DNA from: CAJBVG01 sp943372995
Lineage (GTDB): Bacteria > Bacteroidota > Bacteroidia > Sphingobacteriales > Sphingobacteriaceae
Direction of reading: 5' to 3'
NCBI GenBank assembly: GCA_943372995.1
Contig: CALSAQ010000007.1
Span: 44,505-108,504, forward strand
DNA: 64,000 nucleotides
A program made the translations under genes and the position numbers. This document shows, piece by piece, positions 8,476 to 16,207 of this stretch. The number at the start of each line of letters is the position of its first letter. Positions within the stretch are counted from its first letter, which is position 1. The notes under the pieces are model-generated. The model was not told the origin of the DNA and did no database searches. It worked only from the letters and a program-made list of their open reading frames with translations.

Positions 8476-9183
8476 ATGAATAAGCGTTTATACTTAATCC
8501 CTGTTTCTTTAGATGAAGAAACACCGATAACAACAACACTACCAAACGATGCAATAGAGATAATTAAACGTTTAACCATCTTTATTGTAGAAAATGAAAA
8601 AACTGCTAGGGCTTATTTAAAAAAAATTGGAATTACTACACCACAAAAAGATTTAACTATAGTACTTCACAGTAAAAAAGACAAATTATCCATCTCACAA
8701 TATTTTAAATTGTTTGAAAGTACAGATGAAATCGGTTTAATGTCGGAAGCAGGTTGCCCAGGCATTGCCGATCCTGGTGCTGAAGTAATACGAGAAGCAC
8801 ATAAGAGAAATATAGAGGTATTTCCATTTGTTGGCCCTTCATCTATCTTAATGGCATTAATGTCATCGGGTTTTAACGGACAGCAATTCACTTTTGTAGG
8901 TTATTTACCAATAGATAAAACAGATCGATTAAAAAGAATAAAAGACTTAGAAATGGTGAGCGAGAAATACAACATCACTCAAATTTTTATTGAAACTCCT
9001 TTTCGCAATAATCATTTGTTTGATGATATTATTAAAACCTGTAAGCCAAATACGTCATTATCAATTGGGGTAGATATTACAGGCGCGAATCAGAGTTTAA
9101 AAACAATGAGTATAGCAGAGTGGAAAAATAACAAGCCTGAATTACATAAAAGGCCAGCTGTATTTGTTTTGTATGGGAGATGA
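8476..9183 (+). CDS. RsmI-like SAM-dependent methyltransferase (tetrapyrrole methylase fold)
   Basis: This 235-residue protein of the tetrapyrrole/RsmI methylase superfamily contains GLMSEAGCPGIADPGAEVIR (about 90-109), equivalent to the SAM-binding region of RsmI. FVGPSSILMALMSSGFNGQ and FVGYLP follow. RsmI proper 2'-O-methylates C1402 of 16S rRNA and is about 280 residues long. This shorter relative lacks the RsmI C-terminal region and belongs to a subgroup frequent in Bacteroidota, so the rRNA substrate is only an inference. It is divergent from the ompA-like gene. A TAnnTTTG box lies directly at its start codon, and a hairpin follows the stop. Confidence 0.82.
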   Translation: MNKRLYLIPVSLDEETPITTTLPNDAIEIIKRLTIFIVENEKTARAYLKKIGITTPQKDLTIVLHSKKDKLSISQYFKLFESTDEIGLMSEAGCPGIADPGAEVIREAHKRNIEVFPFVGPSSILMALMSSGFNGQQFTFVGYLPIDKTDRLKRIKDLEMVSEKYNITQIFIETPFRNNHLFDDIIKTCKPNTSLSIGVDITGANQSLKTMSIAEWKNNKPELHKRPAVFVLYGR

Positions 9184-9190
9184 TTATTTA

Positions 9191-9214
9191 TGCAGGATTA
9201 AATAAAAACCTGCA
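9191..9214 (+). terminator. Probable terminator after the methyltransferase
   Basis: TGCAGG and CCTGCA arms enclose a 12-nt AT loop and are followed by TTTATT. The hairpin starts 8 bp after the stop codon. The stem is short, so termination may be weak. Confidence 0.5.
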
Positions 9215-9225
9215 TTTATTAAACC

Positions 9226-9259
9226 AACTGGTGGCACGACTTAAGTCGTGCCACCAGTT
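9226..9259. repeat. 34-bp perfect palindrome, REP-like or terminator
   Basis: Arms AACTGGTGGCACGACTT and its exact complement abut with no spacer. The element is GC-rich compared with its surroundings and lies between the convergent methyltransferase and membrane-protein genes. It lacks a T tract. This looks more like a dispersed palindromic element (REP/BIME class) than an ordinary terminator, but copy number elsewhere is unknown. Confidence 0.6.
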
Positions 9260-9277
9260 AAGAATAACCAATGAATC

Positions 9278-11497
9278 TCAATCAAAATAATAATTATCCA
9301 CCATCACTTCCTTCCCCTTCTCTACACCCAAAACTTTTAAATTAACCGACTTTATCAACAAATTATCTATAGTATCGTTTTCTGAATTTATACTGTATTT
9401 TATTCCTCTGCAATTTTCATCAAATTCGAAAATATTCGACACCCGTAACCATCCATTATTCACATTACTAAATACACCACAATCAAAAGATTTCTTTTCT
9501 ATAAGATTCTTATTCTTATCAAAAGTCTCTAGTGTTAATTTTGGAACAATCTTTTTATTTGAAAGCTTTAACCAAAACGAACATTCGTATTTTCCATAGC
9601 CATACAAATCACTTTCAAATAACAAACTATTGTTTCGATCAATTGCATTAATACTAGTTTTATCATACGTATTCCAATAATACCAATCGTGTTTACCAAG
9701 AACATGCTTTCCTTTCTTTTCAATCACCATCTCTGTTCCGTCTTTTTTATATTCACGAGTTTTTAGTTTATTAGGTGACAAAGAGTAATATTTAAATCCA
9801 TTTTTATCTGAAAATAAAAATGTAGCATTTGATAACACATATTTCTCCCCAGAATTCAAATCTTCGTCCTTTGTAACAATCAAAATTTCTTTGGGTAAAA
9901 GCTCATTGATATATTTATCTCTATTAATCAAAGAATCCGAAACAAAACTAGCAAGTTTTAATGTTTGTGATAATGATGTTCTAGATAACATCGTGGCGTT
10001 TAATCCTAAACCTGTTATTGAAGATAATTTCATCGACTGAAAGACAACTCCTCCAGCATCGTTATGTATTCCTATAACCTCTGACCCTATTAAATATATT
10101 GGTAATGGTAATATTGACTGAAATCTATTCGTGTTAATACCTAGATTCTTAAACTCATTTAACAAACTATTATCATAATAACTTGAAGCATACTTATTGT
10201 TGATTTTTTTTATTGTATGCATATTATTTATATAAGCTTCAACAAACCAAATAGACAATAAGCCTACAACTAATACTAATGCTATTTTTTTTCTGTTTTG
10301 TATACAATATTTTCTGTAAAGTAAGAAAAGATAATACGCCGAATATATTGTAAAGACTGAATAAAAAACCCAAGCAAATCTACCCAAAGATCTAAACTGT
10401 TTTATGGCTGGAAATACTTCTAATAAGAAACTCAAACCAAATCTGAATGGCATTGCCATAGCAAACAATAAAATTAATATAGAACACAAGAGTGCTGTTC
10501 TCAATTCAGATGGTAAAACTGGTTTGAAAATTAGCTTGTACTTTTTTCTTTTAATGTATTTTACAATTTTAATTAAGGAAAGAATAAAGATTACTGCACC
10601 TAACATACCAACATAACTTCTCGATTCTATGTCGGTACTTCTTACTTTTATCACACTATTCCAAATGTCTAAAAAAGGAGAAAACACAGGAATAAACAAT
10701 CCCTCAAACCTAGTGGCAAAATCATATAAGCCCCAAGGATTAGTGGGTCTATCTGATATAGTATCTACTGATTTAAATATTATTTGTTGTATTACTGCTG
10801 GACTTAGTGATAAAATGAGGTAAAGAAAAAACTTCGACCATTTAAAGTTTGAGTATAATAAATGGCAAATAGAATATACCAAAACAAATAGTGATCCTAT
10901 AAGGATATAATACGGATGAATAAATCCAAAAAATAAATTATATATAAATATATAAAGTGAATACTTATAAGAAAATCCTTTTTCAAAGGTTCTAATTAAC
11001 AAATACCATAAAATTGGGACAAAACATACATACCCTAGTGCATAATGTCCAGTAAATCTTTCTATTTGAGGAGAAAGAAAAGCTATAATTATTGCAACTG
11101 TTCCCGAATAAATAGGCGGTAATAATAATCTTCTTGAAATTAAGTAATAGAATAACGCTGCAAGGCATATCGAGAATAACATCAGAAAATTATATATACC
11201 AATAGTATAATTCACAATTGATGGATTAATTTTCTTTAACAAAAGAATTAACCACGATAAACTCGGTTGATTATCTGTGTAAGAAACAATTTCTCCATAA
11301 GGAGAATTCTGTGAATGGGTATGAAAACTAAAATTTTCATGTTTAACAAAGAAGTGTGATGTATAATAGTTTTTGATTCCATCGCCTGTTGATGAAAACA
11401 AATAAGAATTAGGGCTCAACAAAATATCGTTGTAAAAAACAAGTAATATAATTATTGAGGTAATTATTACTAATATTTTGTATTTATACTCTTTCAT
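9278..11497 (-). CDS. Large GT-C/YfhO-like multi-pass membrane protein
   Basis: The product is 739 residues. Residues 8-25 form the first membrane helix. An extracytoplasmic loop with FSSTGDGIKNYYTSHFF follows (about 34-50), whose acidic residue resembles the catalytic or metal-binding aspartate of GT-C enzymes. About ten to twelve membrane segments run to residue 430, with QFRSLGRFAWVFYSVF near 367-382. Residues 440-739 are soluble and end in a probable beta-sandwich of the carbohydrate-binding kind. The layout suits lipid-linked sugar transfer to an envelope glycan or protein, as in YfhO. Substrate and acceptor are unknown. The gene stands alone between a palindrome and rarA, and its codon use is AT-rich like the neighbours. 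Confidence 0.6.
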   Translation of the reverse strand: MKEYKYKILVIITSIIILLVFYNDILLSPNSYLFSSTGDGIKNYYTSHFFVKHENFSFHTHSQNSPYGEIVSYTDNQPSLSWLILLLKKINPSIVNYTIGIYNFLMLFSICLAALFYYLISRRLLLPPIYSGTVAIIIAFLSPQIERFTGHYALGYVCFVPILWYLLIRTFEKGFSYKYSLYIFIYNLFFGFIHPYYILIGSLFVLVYSICHLLYSNFKWSKFFLYLILSLSPAVIQQIIFKSVDTISDRPTNPWGLYDFATRFEGLFIPVFSPFLDIWNSVIKVRSTDIESRSYVGMLGAVIFILSLIKIVKYIKRKKYKLIFKPVLPSELRTALLCSILILLFAMAMPFRFGLSFLLEVFPAIKQFRSLGRFAWVFYSVFTIYSAYYLFLLYRKYCIQNRKKIALVLVVGLLSIWFVEAYINNMHTIKKINNKYASSYYDNSLLNEFKNLGINTNRFQSILPLPIYLIGSEVIGIHNDAGGVVFQSMKLSSITGLGLNATMLSRTSLSQTLKLASFVSDSLINRDKYINELLPKEILIVTKDEDLNSGEKYVLSNATFLFSDKNGFKYYSLSPNKLKTREYKKDGTEMVIEKKGKHVLGKHDWYYWNTYDKTSINAIDRNNSLLFESDLYGYGKYECSFWLKLSNKKIVPKLTLETFDKNKNLIEKKSFDCGVFSNVNNGWLRVSNIFEFDENCRGIKYSINSENDTIDNLLIKSVNLKVLGVEKGKEVMVDNYYFD

Positions 11498-11609
11498 GGG
11501 TCACTGTTTGTGAAGTAGTAAATATATTTCTATTTATTGAATATTTTTTCTGTTTATAATATTTAAAATTCAGCAAGTATGCTTACATTTATTCTCTCTA
11601 TTTAATAAC

Positions 11610-12884
11610 ATGTCTACTCCATTAGCCGAACGTTTAAGACCAACTACATTAGATGACTATATTGGTCAGGAACATTTAATTGGTAAAAATGCCGTTTTAA
11701 GAAAAGCTATTGAATCAGGTGTAATTCCTTCCATGATATTTTGGGGGCCTCCTGGTGTAGGTAAAACAACTCTTGCCAATATTATATCTCATACATTAAA
11801 TAGACCTTTCTATTCGCTCAGTGCTATCAATTCGGGAGTAAAAGATATTCGTGAAGTTATTGATAAAGCGAAAAGCCATTCTTTTTTTGGTTCACAAAAC
11901 CCCATACTATTTATCGATGAGATTCATCGTTTTAGTAAATCACAACAAGACTCTTTGCTTGGTGCTGTAGAAAAAGGTATTGTTACTCTGATTGGTGCAA
12001 CCACTGAAAATCCATCGTTTGAAGTTATCTCTGCTTTACTCTCTAGATGTCAAGTATATATTCTAAAATCCTTAGATAAAAATGATTTAATAAAAATGTT
12101 AAATCAATCGATAGAGAAAGATAAATGGCTACAAGAATATTCAATAGAATTAGTAGAACATGAAGCATTATTAAGACTCTCTGGTGGCGATGGTCGTAAA
12201 CTATTAAATATTTTTGAGCTCGTAATACAATCGTTCGATACTAAAAAATGTATTATCGATAATGATTATGTGATGAGTATTGTACAACAAAATTTAGCTT
12301 TGTACGATAAAGCTGGTGAGCAACATTATGATATTATTTCAGCATTTATTAAATCAATAAGAGGGAGTGATCCTAATGCTGGATTATACTGGCTTGCTAG
12401 AATGATAGAAGGGGGAGAAGATCCATTGTTTATCGCTCGTCGGTTGGTAATATTAGCATCCGAAGATATAGGCAATGCAAATCCAAATGCTTTACTATTA
12501 GCAAACTCTTGTTTCCAAGCAGTTAATCTAATTGGTATGCCAGAATCAAGAATTATACTTGCTCAAGCTGTTACTTATCTGGCAAGTTCTCCTAAAAGTA
12601 ATTCTTCTTATGAAGGAATAGAAAATGCCATAGCTACTGTTAAAGCTACTGGTGATTTACCTGTACCACTTGCAATACGTAATGCGCCTACAAAACTTAT
12701 GAAGGATTTGGGCTATGGTAAAGATTATAAATACAGCCATGCCTACGACGGAAATTTTGAAGAACAAGAATATTTACCAAAAGAATTATCAGGAACAAAG
12801 TTTTACGAACCTGGAAATAATAATAGAGAATTAGAATTAAGAAAATTCTTAAACTCTCTATGGAAAGATAAATACAATTATTAA
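11610..12884 (+). CDS. rarA: Replication-associated recombination protein A (MgsA/RarA AAA+ ATPase)
   Basis: This is a 424-residue AAA+ ATPase. It begins with PLAERLRPTTLDDYIGQEHL, typical of clamp-loader relatives. The Walker A motif GPPGVGKTT is at residues 46-54 and Walker B ILFIDE at 99-104, followed by the IHRFSKSQQD helix. GATTENPSFEV is the sensor 1 region and SRCQVYILK carries the arginine finger. The C-terminal half holds the tetramerisation region (IRGSDPNAGLYWLARMIEGGEDP). RarA acts at stalled replication forks together with SSB. The gene overlaps the following ATP-grasp gene by one base, so the two are probably translationally coupled. Confidence 0.95.
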   Translation: MSTPLAERLRPTTLDDYIGQEHLIGKNAVLRKAIESGVIPSMIFWGPPGVGKTTLANIISHTLNRPFYSLSAINSGVKDIREVIDKAKSHSFFGSQNPILFIDEIHRFSKSQQDSLLGAVEKGIVTLIGATTENPSFEVISALLSRCQVYILKSLDKNDLIKMLNQSIEKDKWLQEYSIELVEHEALLRLSGGDGRKLLNIFELVIQSFDTKKCIIDNDYVMSIVQQNLALYDKAGEQHYDIISAFIKSIRGSDPNAGLYWLARMIEGGEDPLFIARRLVILASEDIGNANPNALLLANSCFQAVNLIGMPESRIILAQAVTYLASSPKSNSSYEGIENAIATVKATGDLPVPLAIRNAPTKLMKDLGYGKDYKYSHAYDGNFEEQEYLPKELSGTKFYEPGNNNRELELRKFLNSLWKDKYNY

Positions 12885-13759
12885 TGAAAATTGCTATTGC
12901 TACTTATGAAGATACAGGAAGATATTTATCTCTTGTACCCAATGAAGATCAAATGTTAGTAGATCTTTTCAGTTCTAATAACCACGATGTAGAATTAAAG
13001 GTTTGGGACGATACCAATGTCGACTGGACTATTTATGATGTTGTTATTATTAAATCAACTTGGGATTATTTTATTGGTAAAATTGAAAAGTTCTACGATT
13101 GGTTAAATTATCTTAAGTTAAATAATATAAATTGCTTAAATCATCCTGATATAATAAAATGGAATGCAGATAAACACTACTTATTAGACATCCATAAAAG
13201 CGGATTGAATATTGTTCCAAGTATTATTATTGAAAAAAATGAACCTATAAACATCTATGAATGGTTTGAAAAGTTGGATTCGGATGAAATAATAATAAAA
13301 CCAACAATTAGTGGTGGTGCAATGAATACTCTTAGAGTAAATAAAGAAACTATCCATAACCATTTAGTAGATATTAATAAATGGTTAGGCGAACAAGCTT
13401 ATTTAATACAACCTTTAAAAAAAGAAATTCTTACTGAAGGAGAGTGGTCCTTTTTATTTTTTAATGGTGTTTTTTCTCATCACTTATTAAAAGTAGCTAA
13501 AGAGGGTGACTTTAGAATCCAACATTTCTTCGGTGGAAAAATTACAGTACCAAAAGTAAATGAAAATTTAATTAAAGAAGCCCAAAAATATGTAGATAAC
13601 TTTGCAAAAGGTTGTTTATATGCCAGAGTAGATGGGGTTGTTTCTAATGATAAGTTTGAGTTAATGGAATTAGAACTTATCGAACCCTATATGTTTTTCT
13701 TTACAAATGAAAAATCATTAAACAATTATTACTCGGCTTTTAAATCACTTGTTTCTTAA
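12884..13759 (+). CDS. ATP-grasp family protein, DcsG/RimK-like
   Basis: This 291-residue ATP-grasp enzyme resembles the family that includes the D-cycloserine ligase DcsG. Visible marks are KSTWDY near residues 61-66, the IIIKPTISGGAMNT nucleotide-binding segment near 137-150, GEWSFLFFNG near 188-197, RIQHFFGG near 210-217, and the metal-binding YARVDGV plus MELELIEPYMFF near the C terminus. Such enzymes join a carboxylate to an amine through an acyl phosphate using ATP. The substrates here are unknown, and no biosynthetic cluster surrounds the gene. Its ATG overlaps the rarA stop codon (TAATG), which indicates cotranscription. That pairing does not explain its chemistry. Confidence 0.75.
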   Translation: MKIAIATYEDTGRYLSLVPNEDQMLVDLFSSNNHDVELKVWDDTNVDWTIYDVVIIKSTWDYFIGKIEKFYDWLNYLKLNNINCLNHPDIIKWNADKHYLLDIHKSGLNIVPSIIIEKNEPINIYEWFEKLDSDEIIIKPTISGGAMNTLRVNKETIHNHLVDINKWLGEQAYLIQPLKKEILTEGEWSFLFFNGVFSHHLLKVAKEGDFRIQHFFGGKITVPKVNENLIKEAQKYVDNFAKGCLYARVDGVVSNDKFELMELELIEPYMFFFTNEKSLNNYYSAFKSLVS

Positions 13760-13778
13760 TACTTCTAAACCAGTTAAT

Positions 13779-14489
13779 CTAATCTTTGTAGCTGAAGAAT
13801 TTAGTTTTTAGTGTGAATTCGTTTTTCTGAAAAATTATATTGTCGCTATTCTCATTGGTTATATTTGGCAATCCTAATAATTTAAAGTTAAATGATATCG
13901 GTGCTTTTTGTTTAAACACATTTTTATCCACGAACAAACCTATTGGTACCGATAACTCATATATTAAGTAATCGTTTTCATCGAACTTTAAAGATGTTTT
14001 TATATTTAATCTATTTTGAGAATTGATTACAACATCTGATAAACCATTTTTAAAACCTATCAGTCTTATACTCTTACTAATCTCTAATAACCTTTGCTTA
14101 TTAGCTTTATAATCCATATTTGAAGTTATTCCTGTAAGAGAATAGCTATATTGATCATTGTTTTCTCTATCAATACTGTATGGAAAAATAATTGTAATAG
14201 GATAATTTGATTTTCCGAGAGTGTCAATGTTTATTTCTAAACCACCCCGAAATAACTTCATTTGATTAACAGTATCTTTCAGTTTTAACAAAAAGTATAC
14301 ATTGTTTTTATCGTTTGAGATTGTGCACTCGATGTTTGAGCTTGGGTCAATATAATTTGTCTGATTATTCCAATCGTTTGTATACCCGTCTATTGTTATT
14401 TTATTGTTAAAACTTAATACGCTGACATTCTCAGTTTTGCACGAAAAAAGAGTTAAGCCAAGCGTACAAGCTAATAATATGTTTTTCAT
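13779..14489 (-). CDS. Putative lipoprotein with CBM9/DOMON-like domain
   Basis: The product is 236 residues. Residues 1-17 are a lipoprotein signal ending in the lipobox LFSC, so the mature protein should be anchored at Cys17. Residues 25-110 contain KITIDGYTNDWNNQ and further beta strands that resemble the start of carbohydrate-binding module 9/DOMON-like domains (typical pattern: IDG then DW). The rest looks like beta-sandwich with no catalytic motif. It is convergent to the ATP-grasp gene with a 19-bp gap and is preceded by a TAnnTTTG box. Function is unknown. Ligand binding on the outer or inner membrane surface is only an inference. Confidence 0.6.
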   Translation of the reverse strand: MKNILLACTLGLTLFSCKTENVSVLSFNNKITIDGYTNDWNNQTNYIDPSSNIECTISNDKNNVYFLLKLKDTVNQMKLFRGGLEINIDTLGKSNYPITIIFPYSIDRENNDQYSYSLTGITSNMDYKANKQRLLEISKSIRLIGFKNGLSDVVINSQNRLNIKTSLKFDENDYLIYELSVPIGLFVDKNVFKQKAPISFNFKLLGLPNITNENSDNIIFQKNEFTLKTKFFSYKD

Positions 14490-14540
14490 TTGGTAGAATG
14501 ATTATTATATTTATTATTCGCCTATATCTTCGCACATTGA

Positions 14541-14548
14541 CAAAATTA
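14541..14548 (-). promoter_or_regulatory. -7 box of the CBM9-like lipoprotein gene
   Basis: The reverse strand reads TAATTTTG, a full TAnnTTTG match about 52 bp before the ATG. That would give a leader of roughly 45 nt. Confidence 0.5.
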
Positions 14549-14595
14549 ATGCCAATTATATAAAAACTCTTATACGTGATATTATTTTTTTTGTT

Positions 14596-16008
14596 TTAAT
14601 TATTTTTAGATTGACAAGAAAAATTAGTTTTAGGAACATTTGTTTTACTAATTGCATTAAATCCTCCTGCTATTTCTGTAAAATTATTCCAGCCTCTAGC
14701 TTTTAATATTGAAGCAGTTATCATACTTCTATAACCCCCTGCACAATGTAAAAAGAAGTGACTATCTTTTGGATAAGAAGCAATGTTTTCGTTTATAAAG
14801 TCTAATGGTGCATTATTTGCATTTTCCACATGTTCTGCTTCAAACTCACTTTCTCTTCTAACATCTATGACTAAATCTTTAGACGTGTTTAGTTTTTCTG
14901 CAAACTCTTCTGCTGAGATTCTATTTATCGTATCCACTTCTTTCCCTTCTTGTTTCCATGTCTCAAATCCTCCTTTTAGATAGCCAATAACAAAATCATA
15001 ACCCACTCTCGCTAATCGCATTACCGTTTCCTCTTCTTTACCCAAATCAGTAATTAGCAATATTTGTTGTTTAACATCTGGTATAAGTGCTCCTACCCAA
15101 GGTGCAAACTGACCATCCAAGCCTATATTAATAGAATTAGGAACAAAACCTTTTCTAAAAACATCCGCATTTCTAGTATCTAACATCACAGCATCCGTTT
15201 CATTAGCAGCTACTTCAAACTCTGTGGCTGTCATTGCTGTTAACCCTCTCTTCATCACGTCTTCTATATTGTCATATCCGTTTTTATTTAAAGCCACGTT
15301 TAAAGGAAAATATGCTGGCGGTGGTAGCAAACCATCTGTTACTTCTTTAACAAATTCCTCTTCTGTCATGTTAGCACGTAAAGCGTAATTAAATTGCTTT
15401 TGTTCTCCAATTGTCGAAACCGTTTCTTTACTCATGTTTTTTCCACATGCTGAACCTGCTCCGTGTGCTGGATAAACCACAACATCATCTGCTAGAACCA
15501 TCACTTTTGTACGCAACGAATGGTATAAAGTGGCTGCAAGTTGCTCTTGAGTCATATGTGCTGCTTTTTGTGCCAAATCTGGTCTCCCTACGTCTCCAAT
15601 AAATAAAGTATCTCCTGTAAAAATTGAATGATCTTTACCATTTTCATCAATCAACAGATAGCATGTACTTTCTATGGTATGCCCAGGTGTATGAATAACT
15701 TTGATTTTTATATCACCAACCTCTAATAATTCTCCATCCTTCGATATATGAGCCTCAAAACTCGGTGATGCCGTTGGACCGTACACTATTTTTGCTCCAC
15801 TAGCTTTTGCTAAATCAACATGACCGCTTACAAAATCAGCATGAAAATGTGTCTCTAGTACATATTTGATTTTTACTCCATCTTTATTTGCCCTATCTAA
15901 ATATGGTTTTATCTCTCTTAATGGGTCTATAATCACCGCTTCACTTCCACTTACTATATAATATGCTCCTTGAGCTAAACATCCTGTGTAAATTTGTTCT
16001 ATTTTCAT
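14596..16008 (-). CDS. Persulfide dioxygenase-rhodanese fusion (MBL fold plus two rhodanese domains)
   Basis: The product is 470 residues from the ATG at 16006-16008. An upstream ATG would add 20 residues but would place the promoter box inside the gene. Residues 1-250 are a metallo-beta-lactamase domain with THFHADFVSGH (His54, His56, Asp58), His110 in HTPGH and Asp133 in FTGDTLF. His54, His110 and Asp133 correspond to the single-iron ligands of ETHE1-type persulfide dioxygenase. Residues 265-365 form a rhodanese domain without a catalytic cysteine (LITDLGKEEE at the loop). Residues 370-460 form a second rhodanese domain with active Cys422 in HCAGGYRS. The fusion would oxidise glutathione- or low-molecular-weight persulfide to sulfite and transfer sulfane sulfur during sulfide detoxification. 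No other sulfide genes are adjacent. Confidence 0.88.
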   Translation of the reverse strand: MKIEQIYTGCLAQGAYYIVSGSEAVIIDPLREIKPYLDRANKDGVKIKYVLETHFHADFVSGHVDLAKASGAKIVYGPTASPSFEAHISKDGELLEVGDIKIKVIHTPGHTIESTCYLLIDENGKDHSIFTGDTLFIGDVGRPDLAQKAAHMTQEQLAATLYHSLRTKVMVLADDVVVYPAHGAGSACGKNMSKETVSTIGEQKQFNYALRANMTEEEFVKEVTDGLLPPPAYFPLNVALNKNGYDNIEDVMKRGLTAMTATEFEVAANETDAVMLDTRNADVFRKGFVPNSINIGLDGQFAPWVGALIPDVKQQILLITDLGKEEETVMRLARVGYDFVIGYLKGGFETWKQEGKEVDTINRISAEEFAEKLNTSKDLVIDVRRESEFEAEHVENANNAPLDFINENIASYPKDSHFFLHCAGGYRSMITASILKARGWNNFTEIAGGFNAISKTNVPKTNFSCQSKNN

Positions 16009-16024
16009 ATGCAATCTTTTTTTA

Positions 16025-16032
16025 CAAATGTA
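16025..16032 (-). promoter_or_regulatory. -7 box of the persulfide dioxygenase gene
   Basis: The reverse strand reads TACATTTG (full TAnnTTTG match), 16 bp before the chosen ATG. It supports the shorter start at 16008 over the ATG at 16068. Confidence 0.6.
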
Positions 16033-16207
16033 TATCCTGTTTATTAAATCTAATATGACTTTTGTCACATAGGCACTTTACAAAGTACGTCAATTAATGA
16101 CTTATTAACAATTTTTACATAAAAGGGTTGTACTCTGTAATAATATTTTTTCGTTTGTAAATGGGCTCTATTGGTATTATTTCAGTAATTTTATCGTTCT
16201 GAGTAGT

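Noticed and set aside
16009..16068. Upstream ATG at 16068 as the start of the persulfide dioxygenase gene
   Set aside because: The extra 20 residues are not part of the MBL fold and the -7 box TACATTTG would lie inside the coding sequence.
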